Program-made: the position numbers and the translations under genes
Notes under the pieces: generated by a model
What the model was told of the DNA's origin: nothing
Seen by the model: only the letters and a program-made list of their open reading frames with translations
The model's database searches: none
Assembly (NCBI GenBank): GCA_016873275.1
Contig: VGXO01000015.1
Location: 1 to 55,383 of the forward strand
Source of the DNA: Phycisphaerae bacterium
Lineage (GTDB): Bacteria > Planctomycetota > Phycisphaerae > Phycisphaerales > SM1A02
Direction: 5' to 3'
Length of the DNA: 55,383 bases
Shown here: positions 1 through 7,787 of the stretch, piece after piece
Layout: each line of letters begins with the position of its first letter
Position numbering within the stretch: position 1 is the stretch's first letter

Positions 1-5
1 CCGAA

Positions 6-500
6 AGCCCGTGCTTCGGAAGGCATCCGCCCGTCACTGCAGCGCTTCGACCACCCAGTTGTCCACCGGGTCCACTGGGTCCACCGGGTCCACCGGGTCC
101 ACGTCCACCGATTCAAAGTCCCACGACGACGGAAGGCGGCCGCCGCGCGAGCCTGTGCTGCGGAAGGCGTGCGTGACTCTGGAAGCCCGTGCTTCGGCAG
201 GCATCCATCATCCAGGTGCAGCGCTTCGCCCACCCAGTTGTCCACCGGGTCCACTGGGTCCACCGGGTCCACGTCCACCGATCCGAAGTCCCACGACGAC
301 GGAAGGCGGCCGCCGCGCGAGCCTGTGCGACGGAAGGCGTCCGCGACTCCGCTTGCCCGTGCTTCGGCAGGCTTCCGCCCGTCACTGCAGCGCTTCGCCC
401 ACCCAGTTGTCCACCGGGTCCACTGGGTCCACCGGGTCCACGTCCACCGATTCAAAGTCCCACGACGACGGAAGGCGTCCGCCGCGCGAGCCCGTGCGAC
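6..500. repeat. Three tandem copies of a ~175-bp repeat
   Basis: Units begin near 6, 184 and 354, each at the motif GCCCGTGCTTCGG; the third is cut off near 500. Within each unit is a run of 9-bp GGGTCCACC modules followed by a block ending in CCGCGCGAGCC. Unit 1 has one extra 9-bp module compared with units 2 and 3, which is the mark of slippage inside a larger tandem duplication. The array lies directly downstream of the dinB stop codon. Reading frames run through it in several phases only because stop codons are rare at this GC content, so I do not call a gene here. Confidence 0.9.
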
Positions 501-519
501 GCAGCCCCCGCCCCACCCC

Positions 520-1716
520 TCATGAACCTCGCCGTGGCTCCGGTCCGCCCCGTTGCACCGATCCCCTGCCGAAGCGGTCGCGCACCGAGTCCGCCGCCCG
601 ATCGATCCGCCGGTCGCGCTCGCGGCTCGGATCCTCGAAGAGAGGTCGCTGCGCGCCCGGACCCTCCTTCGGCGTCAGCGCCGACGCGGTCACGCCGAGG
701 AGACGCAGCGGCTGCGGACGACCGCGGGCGAACTCCCGCAGGAACTCGTCGAGCAGGGCGCACGCGACGTCGCCGATCGCGCCGGTCGTGTCGGCGCCCT
801 CGTCGAGGCGGCGGCTCCGCGAGAAGGTGCGGTACTCGGGCGTGCGGATCTTGACGGAGACCTCCCACGCCATGCGGTGGTGGCGGCGCAGTCGCTCGCC
901 GATCTGCTCGGCGAAGCGCCGCAGCTCCGCCTGCTGCTGCTCGGGATCCTCGAGGTCCACCGAGAACGTGCGCTCCTGCCCGACGCTCTTCGCCTCGCGA
1001 TCGGGCGTCACCGCGCGGTCGTCGAGACCGGCGGCGAGCGCCCTGAGCCGCACCGATCCCTCGCCGAATCGCTTGGCGAGGTCGCGCTCGTCGGCCTTCT
1101 GAAGGTCGCCGAACGTGCGGTAGCCCGCGGCGCGGAACTTCGCGGCGCCCGCGGGTCCGACCCCCCACATCTTCTCGATGGGAAGCTCCGCGAGCGCCTC
1201 GGCGAGCCCCTCCTCGGCGAGCACCGCGAGACCGTCGGGCTTCGCCATGTCGGAGGCGAGCTTCGCGCAGAACTTGTTCGGTCCCACGCCCGCCGAGCAG
1301 GGAAGATCGAGGGCGTCCTTCACCTTGCGGCGGATCGCGCGGGCGATGGTCGGACCATCGCCGAGCAGCCGCTCGCAGCCGGTCGCGTCGAGGAACGCCT
1401 CGTCGATCGAGACCGGCTCGACGAGCGGGCTGAACTGCTCGAGGATCGCGAGGATCTCCCGCGAGACCTCCTGGTAGCGCTGCATCCGCGGCTTGATCTG
1501 CACCGCCTCGGGCGAGCGCCGCATCGCCATCGCCATCGGCATCGCCGAGGAGACGCCCTTCGCCCGCGCCTCGTAGCTCGCGGAGGCGACCACGCCGCGA
1601 CCGCCGCTGCCGCCGACGATCACCGGCTTGCCGCGGAGCTCGGGGCGGTCGCGCTGCTCGACCGACGCGTAGAACGCGTCCATGTCGACGTGGAGGATGG
1701 TGCGGGGAGCCGCCAT
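520..1716 (-). CDS. dinB: DNA polymerase IV (Y-family translesion polymerase)
   Basis: A 398-residue Y-family polymerase that copies past damaged bases. The N-terminus reads ILHVDMDAFYASVEQRD, which carries the first catalytic aspartates of the palm. The second acidic motif is PVSIDEAFLDATG near residue 100, followed by the thumb helix-hairpin-helix region (EKMWGVGPAGAAKF) and a little-finger domain. Length is slightly above the usual ~350 because of a basic, low-complexity C-terminus. It starts 15 bp after the stop codon of the ABC substrate-binding gene and probably shares its transcript. No LexA-like operator is visible in that gap, so SOS control is not evident from the sequence. The 3' end runs into the ~175-bp tandem repeats. 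Confidence 0.95.
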   Translation of the reverse strand: MAAPRTILHVDMDAFYASVEQRDRPELRGKPVIVGGSGGRGVVASASYEARAKGVSSAMPMAMAMRRSPEAVQIKPRMQRYQEVSREILAILEQFSPLVEPVSIDEAFLDATGCERLLGDGPTIARAIRRKVKDALDLPCSAGVGPNKFCAKLASDMAKPDGLAVLAEEGLAEALAELPIEKMWGVGPAGAAKFRAAGYRTFGDLQKADERDLAKRFGEGSVRLRALAAGLDDRAVTPDREAKSVGQERTFSVDLEDPEQQQAELRRFAEQIGERLRRHHRMAWEVSVKIRTPEYRTFSRSRRLDEGADTTGAIGDVACALLDEFLREFARGRPQPLRLLGVTASALTPKEGPGAQRPLFEDPSRERDRRIDRAADSVRDRFGRGSVQRGGPEPRRGS

Positions 1717-1731
1717 GGCGATCCGGCGGGG

Positions 1732-2745
1732 TCAGCCCGCGTCGCCGCCCAAGGGCGGCGCGACGGGCGGCTGCCAGAACACGTCGCCCTCGAGGGTCGA
1801 GGGCACCGCCTTGAGCTTCTCGAGCGAGATCATCTGCTCGGCGAGGGTCCGCCAACGATCGCTGGTCATCCAGCCGACCGCGTGCGCGCGGGTGGTCTCG
1901 TCCTCGACGAGGAACCGCTGCTTCTCGGCGGCGAGGTTCATCGCCTCGAGGCTCATGGCGGGGTTGAGCTTCGTCATCGCCGCATTCGCCGCGGCGGGAT
2001 CCTCGAGATAGCGCACCCAGCCGCGCCGAAGCGCCAGCACCATCGCCCGGCAGGTCCCCGGGTTCTCGTCGAGGTATCGGCGGCTCGTCACCACCACCGC
2101 GGTGTAGGGATCGAAGCCGGACTCCCGCGCGGGGAAGACCCGCGTGCGGATCCCCTGCAGCTCGAGGGTCACCGGCTCGGCGAAGACGAAGCACTGCTTC
2201 GCGAGGCGCGGATCGTTCACGAAGTCCGCGAGCCCCGTCGAGTGCCCGACGAACTTGAGCCGCGAGCCGCCATGGGTGCGGTTGAGCATGATCACGAAGG
2301 GCAGGCTCGACTCGCACGCGAGGGTTGCGTCGCTCGCCCAGAGCTCCGCGAGCGTCCGCCACGGGCTCGACTCGTGCACCATGATCGCGGTGGGATCGCC
2401 CTGGTAGGTCGCGAAGATCGCGACGAGCGAGGCGCCCTGCTCGTTGATCGAGAGGAGCTCGGGACCCGAGACCACGCCGAACGCCGCCTTGCCCGAGGCG
2501 ACCAGCTGCGCCGCGGGGACGCCGGGACCGCCGCTGATGAGCTGCACGTCGAGCCCGACCTTGGCGAACTCGCCGTCGAGCTCCGCCTGCCAGAAGCCGC
2601 CGAACTCGGGCTCCGGCACCCAGTTGAGCTGGACCGCGACCTTGGTCCGACCATCCGCGGTGGTGCCGCCGTCGCCGCAGCCGAGGAGGAGCGACGCCGC
2701 GACCGAGGTCGCCGCCGCACGGAGGATGGACGAGGACCAGTGCAT
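1732..2745 (-). CDS. ABC transporter substrate-binding lipoprotein, NMT1/THI5-like
   Basis: A 337-residue periplasmic binding protein of the NMT1/THI5/SsuA type. I chose the ATG at 2745 because it has a GAGGAG ribosome site just upstream and opens a lipoprotein signal peptide ending in the lipobox LLLGC. The mature part begins VQLNWVPEPEFGGFW, the typical first strand of this family, where pyrimidine or sulfonate-type ligands bind. It lies 40 bp after the permease gene and completes an importer. The family includes thiamine-pyrimidine (ThiY), sulfonate (SsuA) and riboflavin binders. The LNW-P---GGF pattern is closest to the ThiY-like group, but the ligand cannot be fixed from sequence and no TPP riboswitch is visible. 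Confidence 0.88.
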   Translation of the reverse strand: MHWSSSILRAAATSVAASLLLGCGDGGTTADGRTKVAVQLNWVPEPEFGGFWQAELDGEFAKVGLDVQLISGGPGVPAAQLVASGKAAFGVVSGPELLSINEQGASLVAIFATYQGDPTAIMVHESSPWRTLAELWASDATLACESSLPFVIMLNRTHGGSRLKFVGHSTGLADFVNDPRLAKQCFVFAEPVTLELQGIRTRVFPARESGFDPYTAVVVTSRRYLDENPGTCRAMVLALRRGWVRYLEDPAAANAAMTKLNPAMSLEAMNLAAEKQRFLVEDETTRAHAVGWMTSDRWRTLAEQMISLEKLKAVPSTLEGDVFWQPPVAPPLGGDAG

Positions 2746-2785
2746 CAGGGAACTCCTCAGGCGGAGGCGCGGACCACGCGGTCGC

Positions 2786-3580
2786 TCAGCGGCTCGGCTC
2801 CCGCGCCGAGGCATGCCAGCGGCGGAGGAGCAGCCAGCCTCCGAGGTTCACGATACCGAAGAGGAGGAAGCCCACGATCGCGGCGAGCCCGATCGCCCCG
2901 AACATGAGGTCGGTGCGGAAGTCCCGCATCGCCGCCACGATGACCATCCCCAGCGGCGCCCGCGGTCCGGCGTAGGCGCTGACGAACTCCCCGACGATCG
3001 CCCCGATCACCGCGAGACCCGCCGCGATGCGGAGACCGGTCACGATGCTCGGGATCGCCGCCGGGAGGCGGAGCCGCCACCACCGGGACGCCGCCCCCGC
3101 CCGCGCGAGGGTGAAGACCTCCTCCAGCTCCCGGTCGATCGACCGCATGCCGCCGAGGGTGTTCGCGATCACCGGGAACACCGCGACGATCGCCGCCGAG
3201 GTGATCACCGCGGGCGTCCCGTAGCCGAGCCAGACCACGATGATCGGGGCGAGGGCGATGAGCGGCACCATCTGGAGGAGGAGGGTCAGCGGATAGAACC
3301 CGCGCTCGAGGAACCGCGAGAGCCCGAGCACGCTGCCGATCGTCACGCCGACCACCGCCGCGACGGCGAAGCCGCTGGTCGCGCTGATCGCGGTCGAGAC
3401 CGCGCCCCAGCCGAGGCGCTCGCGGTCCGACCACGCCGCGTCGAGCACCGCCCCGGGCGCCGGGAGGAGGTAGGCAGGCACCTCGAAGATCCGCACGACC
3501 AGCCACCACGCGAGCAGCGTCGCGGCGATGACCGCGACCGGCGGGGCGATCACCAGAAGCCGGGTGCGCCAGCGGCTCAT
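2786..3580 (-). CDS. ABC transporter permease, SsuC/ThiX-like
   Basis: A 264-residue inner-membrane permease of the BPD_transp_1 type with about six hydrophobic segments. The EAA-like loop is near residues 150-170 (ELEEVFTLARAGAASRW...LPAAIPSIVTGLR), which docks onto the ATPase. The ATG at 3580 overlaps the stop codon of the ATPase gene by 4 bp (ATGA), so translation of the two is coupled. Together with the neighbouring ATPase and lipoprotein it forms a three-gene importer of the nitrate/sulfonate/thiamine-precursor class. The transported compound is unknown. Confidence 0.9.
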   Translation of the reverse strand: MSRWRTRLLVIAPPVAVIAATLLAWWLVVRIFEVPAYLLPAPGAVLDAAWSDRERLGWGAVSTAISATSGFAVAAVVGVTIGSVLGLSRFLERGFYPLTLLLQMVPLIALAPIIVVWLGYGTPAVITSAAIVAVFPVIANTLGGMRSIDRELEEVFTLARAGAASRWWRLRLPAAIPSIVTGLRIAAGLAVIGAIVGEFVSAYAGPRAPLGMVIVAAMRDFRTDLMFGAIGLAAIVGFLLFGIVNLGGWLLLRRWHASAREPSR

Positions 3581-4386
3581 GCGGCGCTCTCCATCGCGGC
3601 GAGGAGCAGCCGGTAGACCTGCTGGACGAGACGCGAGAACTGGTCGGATCCCCGCGCCTCCTTGGTCCGCTCGGGGAGGTCGATCGCGACCTCGCCGATG
3701 ATCCGACCGGGTCGCGGCGAGAGCACCACCACCCGCTCCGCGAGGAACACCGCCTCCGGGATCGAGTGGGTGACGAGCAGCGTGGTGAAGCGCTCGGTGC
3801 TCCAGAGCGCATGCAGCATCTCGTCGAGCCGGTACCGCGTGACGTCGTCGAGCGCCCCGAACGGCTCGTCGAGGAGGAGAAGCTGCGGGTCCGCCACGAT
3901 CGCGCGGGCGACCGACGCCCGCATCTTCATGCCGCCCGAGAGCGCGGCGGGCATCGCCCGCAGGAACCCCGAGAGCTCGACCTTGCCGAGCGCGGTCGCC
4001 GCCCGCATCCGCCGCTCCTGCTTCGGCACGCCGGAAAGCTCGAGCGGCAGCGCGACGTTGGCGGCGACGGTGCGCCACGGCAGGAGCCGCGGCTCCTGGA
4101 AGCAGTAGCCGAGCCGAGGCTCGGCGCCCTCGACGCCGCCCGCGTACTCGATCGTGCCCGAGGACGCCTCGTCGAGCCCCGCGAGGATCCGCAGGATCGT
4201 CGTCTTGCCGCAGCCGGAGGGACCGATCAGCGCCGTGAAGGAGCCGGGCGGGACCTCGAGGTCGACCGACCGCAGCGCCTCGACCGCCGCCGGCGTCCCC
4301 GGCGCGAACACGCGGGAGAGCGATCGAAGCCGCACCCCCGCCGCATGCGATCGAGCCGTGATGCCGCCGACGTCCGCCGCCGTCAT
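3577..4386 (-). CDS. ABC transporter ATP-binding protein, SsuB/ThiZ-like
   Basis: A 269-residue nucleotide-binding subunit. Walker A is GPSGCGKT (residues 55-62), the Q-loop Gln is in CFQEPRLLPW near 97, the signature is LSGGM at 149-153 and Walker B is LLLLDEP at 169-175; the switch His follows in LLVTHSIPEA. The LLPW--V--N block is typical of the nitrate/sulfonate/taurine ATPase group. The ATG at 4386 has no clear ribosome site but sits 7 bp after TACGCT, a candidate -10 box, so the mRNA may be leaderless. It is the first gene of the importer-dinB operon and is divergent from the metallopeptidase gene with only 72 bp between them. Confidence 0.92.
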   Translation of the reverse strand: MTAADVGGITARSHAAGVRLRSLSRVFAPGTPAAVEALRSVDLEVPPGSFTALIGPSGCGKTTILRILAGLDEASSGTIEYAGGVEGAEPRLGYCFQEPRLLPWRTVAANVALPLELSGVPKQERRMRAATALGKVELSGFLRAMPAALSGGMKMRASVARAIVADPQLLLLDEPFGALDDVTRYRLDEMLHALWSTERFTTLLVTHSIPEAVFLAERVVVLSPRPGRIIGEVAIDLPERTKEARGSDQFSRLVQQVYRLLLAAMESAA

Positions 4387-4393
4387 GACCGGG

Positions 4394-4399
4394 AGCGTA
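4394..4399 (-). promoter_or_regulatory. Candidate -10 box, leaderless type, for the ABC operon
   Basis: TACGCT on the minus strand ends 7 bp before the ATG of the ATPase gene. A start site the usual ~7 bp downstream would fall at or next to the initiation codon. No good -35 is visible. The same arrangement recurs at several other genes in this window. Confidence 0.4.
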
Positions 4400-4446
4400 C
4401 CGGATCGCGCGGCGGGAGCCCGGTCGGCGCGAGGCGCTCGCGCGGC

Positions 4447-4452
4447 TACCTT
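4447..4452 (+). promoter_or_regulatory. Candidate -10 box, leaderless type, for the metallopeptidase
   Basis: TACCTT ends 6 bp before the ATG at 4459. It is divergent from the matching box of the ABC operon, so the 72-bp gap would hold two back-to-back leaderless promoters. The TCGGAG between box and ATG could also be read as a weak ribosome site. Confidence 0.35.
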
Positions 4453-4458
4453 TCGGAG

Positions 4459-6450
4459 ATGACCACCACCGAGATGCCCCGCGTCGCCCCCGCCCTCGCC
4501 GACTCCGACCGCGCCGCCGCGGTCGAGGCGATCGTCGCCGCGCATGGCGCCGCCTCGCGCGATCGCGCCGCGCTCGGGGTCGCCCAGTGCGCCCGGTCGT
4601 GGCGCGGCTCCGACGGCGACGCCGCGGCGTTCCGGCAGTTCTGCGTCGATCACTTCGCGGCATCCCCCGAGGACCGCCGGCGCCTGCTCGACCGCCTCGA
4701 GGTCGCCCTCGAGCAGGTCGAGGGACACCTCTACGAGATGCGGCGGAACCTGCGCCGCTGGAGCGACCTCGTCGGCGACGACATGCCGAAGGTCGACGCG
4801 ATGCTCGCGACCTTCGACCCGGCGCCCGACCTCGCCGAGCAGTGCTACGCGCAGAAGCTCGCGTTCGTCGCGCTCCTCAACTTCGAGAAGCCGACCCTCG
4901 ACCGCATGCTCGCGGAGGGTCGCGCCTGGAGCCCCGACCGCTGGGCGGAGGCACGGGTCGCCGGATCCTTCTCGCCGCGGATTCCCAAGGAGGTCGCGGA
5001 CCTCGCGCGCCGCATCTCCTTCGAGGCGAACGACTGGGTCGCCCACTTCCACGTGCCGGTCGGCACGATGGTCGACCCGCAGGGCAAGCGGTGGTTCGAG
5101 CCGGACCGGGCGCTCCTCACCCACTGGCTCGTCCGCGAGGAGATCAAGGCGGGCTACAACGATCCCGAGGGCGTCCGCAAGCAGCGGGCGCTCGCGTGGG
5201 TCCTCGCCCGCACCATCGACGGCAGCGTGCCGAAGGCGGTACTGGACCGCGCCGCCAAGGAGGACTGGGATCCCGCCCGCAACACGATCGGCGGGCGACC
5301 GGCGGGCGAGACGATGGGGCTCGCCCGCTACGAGCGGTGGATCGACCAGTTCCGCCTCGCCCGCGCGGTCGATCCGCACCATCCGGATCACCCGACCGCG
5401 ATCGACCGCAAGTTCGGGCTCGACCGCGAGATCCCCGAGGCGGTGGGCGAGCAGCTGCTCGTCGACCTGCTCCGGGCGCCGGTCCGCCGCGACCTCGCGG
5501 CGCTGCTGCGGCGTCGGCTGAACCGTCCGCTCGAGCCCTTCGACGTCTACTTCGACGACCTCTTCGAGAAGCGTCCCGCGGAGGAGCTCAACGCCGCGGT
5601 CCGCCGGCTCTGCCGCGACGAGCGGGAGCTCGAGGCGCGCCTGCCCGAGATCCTCCGCGGGCTCGGCTTCGCCGAAGGCGACGCGGAGTTCCTCGGGCGC
5701 CGCGTGCGGGTCGAGATCGCCCGGGGCTCGGGGCACGCGATGCGGCCGCAGCTCGGCGAGTACGGCGCCTGGCTCCGCACGAACCGCCTGAAGGACGAGC
5801 TCGGCTGGGACGGCTTCGACACCGCGATGCACGAGCTCGGGCACAACCTCGAGCAGCTCTGCTCGACCTTCTTCGTCCCGCGGACCTCCCTGCGCGGCGT
5901 GCCCAACACCGCCTGCACCGAGGCGTTCGCGTTCCTCTATCAGGGACTCGCGAAGCGGGTGCTCGGGCTGGAGGACCCCGCCGCCGCGGCGCGGGCGGAG
6001 CACGAGTCCACCATCTCCGGGATGCTGATGGCCTGCCAGATCGCGGGACCAGGACTCGTCGAGCTCCGCACCTGGCGCTGGCTGTACTCGCAGGGCGACG
6101 CCGCGACTCCCGCCTCCCTCCGCGAGGCGCTGCTGCGGATCTCCCGGGAGGTCTGGGCGGAGTTCTTCGCCGAGGACTTCGGCGCCGATCCCTACCACCT
6201 GCTCGGCGCGTACCAGCACATGATCGCCCACCCGCTCTACCTGCCCGACTACGCGCTTGGGCGGATGATCTCGCAGCAGGTCGCGACCGCGATGCGCGGG
6301 AAGGACCTCGCCGCGGAGACGAAGCGGATCTGCTCGATCGGGCTCCTGACGCCCGACGCATGGATGCGGCAGGCGGTGGGCGGGCCGCTCTCCGCGCAGT
6401 CGCTCGTCGACGAGGCGACGACGGCGCTGCGGGCGATCGAGCGATCGTGA
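4459..6450 (+). CDS. Putative zinc metallopeptidase (HELGH, M3-like gluzincin)
   Basis: A 663-residue soluble protein with no signal peptide. HELGH lies at residues 458-462 within DTAMHELGHNLEQL, and the likely third zinc ligand is Glu488 in the helix ACTEAFAFLYQ, a gluzincin spacing close to peptidase family M3. The long helical N-terminal half also fits M3 oligopeptidases, which are cytosolic and clear short peptides. I do not recognise a named member: the usual M3 text around the site (HEFGH, then a VE-PSQ motif) is changed. The ATG at 4459 was chosen over longer in-frame starts because those would run through the divergent ABC gene. Its 3' end faces a minus-strand gene, with a hairpin between. 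Confidence 0.72.
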   Translation: MTTTEMPRVAPALADSDRAAAVEAIVAAHGAASRDRAALGVAQCARSWRGSDGDAAAFRQFCVDHFAASPEDRRRLLDRLEVALEQVEGHLYEMRRNLRRWSDLVGDDMPKVDAMLATFDPAPDLAEQCYAQKLAFVALLNFEKPTLDRMLAEGRAWSPDRWAEARVAGSFSPRIPKEVADLARRISFEANDWVAHFHVPVGTMVDPQGKRWFEPDRALLTHWLVREEIKAGYNDPEGVRKQRALAWVLARTIDGSVPKAVLDRAAKEDWDPARNTIGGRPAGETMGLARYERWIDQFRLARAVDPHHPDHPTAIDRKFGLDREIPEAVGEQLLVDLLRAPVRRDLAALLRRRLNRPLEPFDVYFDDLFEKRPAEELNAAVRRLCRDERELEARLPEILRGLGFAEGDAEFLGRRVRVEIARGSGHAMRPQLGEYGAWLRTNRLKDELGWDGFDTAMHELGHNLEQLCSTFFVPRTSLRGVPNTACTEAFAFLYQGLAKRVLGLEDPAAAARAEHESTISGMLMACQIAGPGLVELRTWRWLYSQGDAATPASLREALLRISREVWAEFFAEDFGADPYHLLGAYQHMIAHPLYLPDYALGRMISQQVATAMRGKDLAAETKRICSIGLLTPDAWMRQAVGGPLSAQSLVDEATTALRAIERS

Positions 6451-6465
6451 GCCCCGTGCCGAGCA

Positions 6466-6504
6466 TCGCGAGGCGCGGCATGAAGGACGCTTCATGCGTC
6501 GCGA
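6466..6504. terminator. Hairpin between convergent genes, probable terminator
   Basis: An 8-bp perfect stem (GCATGAAG at 6478-6485 with CTTCATGC at 6490-6497, loop GACG) is flanked by TCGCGA on both sides, extending the structure to 6466-6504. It begins 15 bp after the metallopeptidase stop codon. There is no T-run, so efficiency is uncertain. It overlaps the 3' end of the small minus-strand gene. Confidence 0.5.
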
Positions 6505-6553
6505 GCAACCTCAAGAACTCGCGCAAGTCGTCCGCGAACGGCGACTCGTCCAT
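6479..6553 (-). pseudogene. Possible truncated start of a DUF6036-type nucleotidyltransferase
   Basis: From an ATG at 6553 the minus strand encodes MDESPFADDLREFLRLLATH, which resembles the opening helix (dFreflrlLn-hgv-YLvvGGyA) of the nucleotidyltransferases usually encoded right after small proteins like the one at 6492-6719. The resemblance ends after about 25 codons, before the GG and the catalytic acidic residues would appear, and the frame then runs antisense through the metallopeptidase gene. It overlaps its upstream partner by 62 bp in another frame. I read it as a decayed remnant; chance similarity is possible. Confidence 0.3.
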
Positions 6554-6719
6554 AGCAAGCCTCCCGACAAAGCTCGAGTGCCGCGATCCGCTCCGCGTCG
6601 CTGCGATCGAGCCAGAAGTCCGCGTCTGGATCAGGAGCGCCGAGCTCGCCCGGGCCGAGGACCCGCGCCATGCGGCGGGGATCGCTTCCGGGATCGGACT
6701 CTTGCTCGCGCCGGGTCAT
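6492..6719 (-). CDS. Small protein, antitoxin-like partner of a nucleotidyltransferase
   Basis: A 75-residue protein. The core DFWLDRSDAERIAALELCRE, then CYG and a C-terminal RLARVLEVARD, resembles a widespread small family (FWLs-pPEERl-al--lR---YG ... RlqRv--vv) usually encoded just before a DUF6036-type nucleotidyltransferase. The pair is thought of as toxin-antitoxin-like, but its biochemistry is not well defined. Here the expected partner is missing or reduced to a short remnant. The family match is from memory of the pattern and should be confirmed by a profile search. Confidence 0.5.
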   Translation of the reverse strand: MTRREQESDPGSDPRRMARVLGPGELGAPDPDADFWLDRSDAERIAALELCREACYGRVAVRGRLARVLEVARDA

Positions 6720-6762
6720 GTCCCGGGTCTATCCGAGGCGACGGTCGCTCCCGACACGAGAA

Positions 6763-6790
6763 ACGCCCGCCGTCCGGGGACGGCGGGCGT
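6763..6790 (-). terminator. Rho-independent terminator of the isc operon
   Basis: A perfect 12-bp GC-rich stem (ACGCCCGCCGTC at 6763-6774, GACGGCGGGCGT at 6779-6790) with a 4-base loop. On the minus strand it is followed by TTTCTC. It lies 35 bp after the iscA stop codon in the correct direction. Confidence 0.85.
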
Positions 6791-6825
6791 CGGGAGGTCG
6801 AGGGCGGGTCTCGCCGCGGTCGCGG

Positions 6826-7236
6826 TCAGGCGCTGAAGCTCGAGCCGCAGCCGCAGCTGCTCGTCGCGTTCGGGTTGTTGAAGACGAAGCCGCGACCCAT
6901 GATCTCGTCCTTGAAGTCGACGACGGTGCCGTCGAGGTAGAGGTAGCTCTTGGGATCGCAGATCACGCGGACGCTGAACCGCTCGGGGGCGGTCGCGACG
7001 GCGGTGCCGCCGCCCGCGAGCGCCGCGGTCGAGGGCGCCGCCTTGCGCTCGAAGGAGTAGTCCCAGGACTCGTCGGTCTCCTTCTGCACCTCGGTGAGGT
7101 CGAGGAGGTAGGAGAAGCCGCTGCAGCCGCCGCCCTTCACGCCGACGCGGAGGCGGATCTTCGCGGGATCGAGTCCCTGCTGGCGGACGATGGTGTCGAT
7201 CTCTCGGGCGGCGTTCTCGGTGACGATCACGGGCAT
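6826..7236 (-). CDS. iscA: A-type iron-sulfur carrier protein (IscA/SufA/ErpA family)
   Basis: A 136-residue Fe-S carrier. The three cluster-binding cysteines are present: Cys38 in KGGGCSGF and Cys128/Cys130 in SSCGCGSSFSA. VICDPKSYLYLDG and GFVFNNPNA are standard family blocks. The usual length is about 107-115. The excess is an Ala/Gly/Thr-rich insertion at residues ~65-88, between the strand ending WDYSFER and the strand SVRVICDP. It follows iscU by 49 bp and ends the iscS-iscU-iscA operon. It probably passes clusters from IscU to target proteins. Which of IscA, SufA or ErpA it best matches cannot be decided from sequence alone. Confidence 0.93.
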   Translation of the reverse strand: MPVIVTENAAREIDTIVRQQGLDPAKIRLRVGVKGGGCSGFSYLLDLTEVQKETDESWDYSFERKAAPSTAALAGGGTAVATAPERFSVRVICDPKSYLYLDGTVVDFKDEIMGRGFVFNNPNATSSCGCGSSFSA

Positions 7237-7285
7237 GGCGTTGGTTCCTGGAGAGGGTTCGCCCCGCGCGAGGGTCGCGGCGGGA

Positions 7286-7723
7286 TCAGTGCGAGGCGGC
7301 GCCGGCGGTCGGGGAGGACGCGGCGGCGAGGCCGTTCTTGCGACGATAGTCGGCGATGGCGCTTCGGATCGAGTCCTCCGCGAGCACCGAGCAGTGGATC
7401 TTGACCGGCGGGAGGCTCAGCTCCTCGACGATCTGGGTGTTGCGGATTCCCTCCGCCTCGTCGAGCGTCCGCCCCTTGATCCACTCGGTGGCGAGGGAGC
7501 TCGAGGCGATCGCGGAGCCGCAGCCGAAGCACTTGAACTTGGCGTCCTCGATCACCCCCTGCGGGGTGACCTTGATCTGAAGCTGCATCACGTCGCCGCA
7601 CTCGGGCGCGCCGACGATGCCGACGCCGACGTCCCGCCGCTCCTTGACCTCCTTGGAGGTGCCGAAGCTGCCGACGTTGCGGGGGTTCTGGTAGTGGTCG
7701 ACGACCTTGTCGCTGTACGCCAT
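7286..7723 (-). CDS. iscU: Iron-sulfur cluster assembly scaffold protein IscU
   Basis: A 145-residue scaffold on which Fe-S clusters are built from IscS-derived sulfur. The conserved ligands are all there: Cys42 and Asp44 in APECGDVMQL, Cys65 in KFKCFGCGSA and Cys111 in KIHCSVLAED. The LPPVKIHC segment is also the region that HscA-type chaperones bind in other bacteria. The C-terminal ~15 residues are an Ala/Ser-rich tail. It lies 64 bp after iscS and before iscA; no hscA, hscB or fdx gene follows, so this is a minimal isc set. Confidence 0.96.
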   Translation of the reverse strand: MAYSDKVVDHYQNPRNVGSFGTSKEVKERRDVGVGIVGAPECGDVMQLQIKVTPQGVIEDAKFKCFGCGSAIASSSLATEWIKGRTLDEAEGIRNTQIVEELSLPPVKIHCSVLAEDSIRSAIADYRRKNGLAAASSPTAGAASH

Positions 7724-7787
7724 GGTCTGAGGTCCTTTCGTGCACGGGACGCCCGGGGCGCCGCCGTCGGTTCCGTCGGGTCGTTCG

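Noticed and set aside
553-2907. A 784-codon plus-strand frame opposite dinB and the ABC lipoprotein gene
   Set aside because: It is antisense to two confident genes and has no motif.
4387-4458. TPP or other riboswitch before the NMT1/THI5-like importer
   Set aside because: Only 72 bp separate the divergent starts and no conserved riboswitch core is visible.
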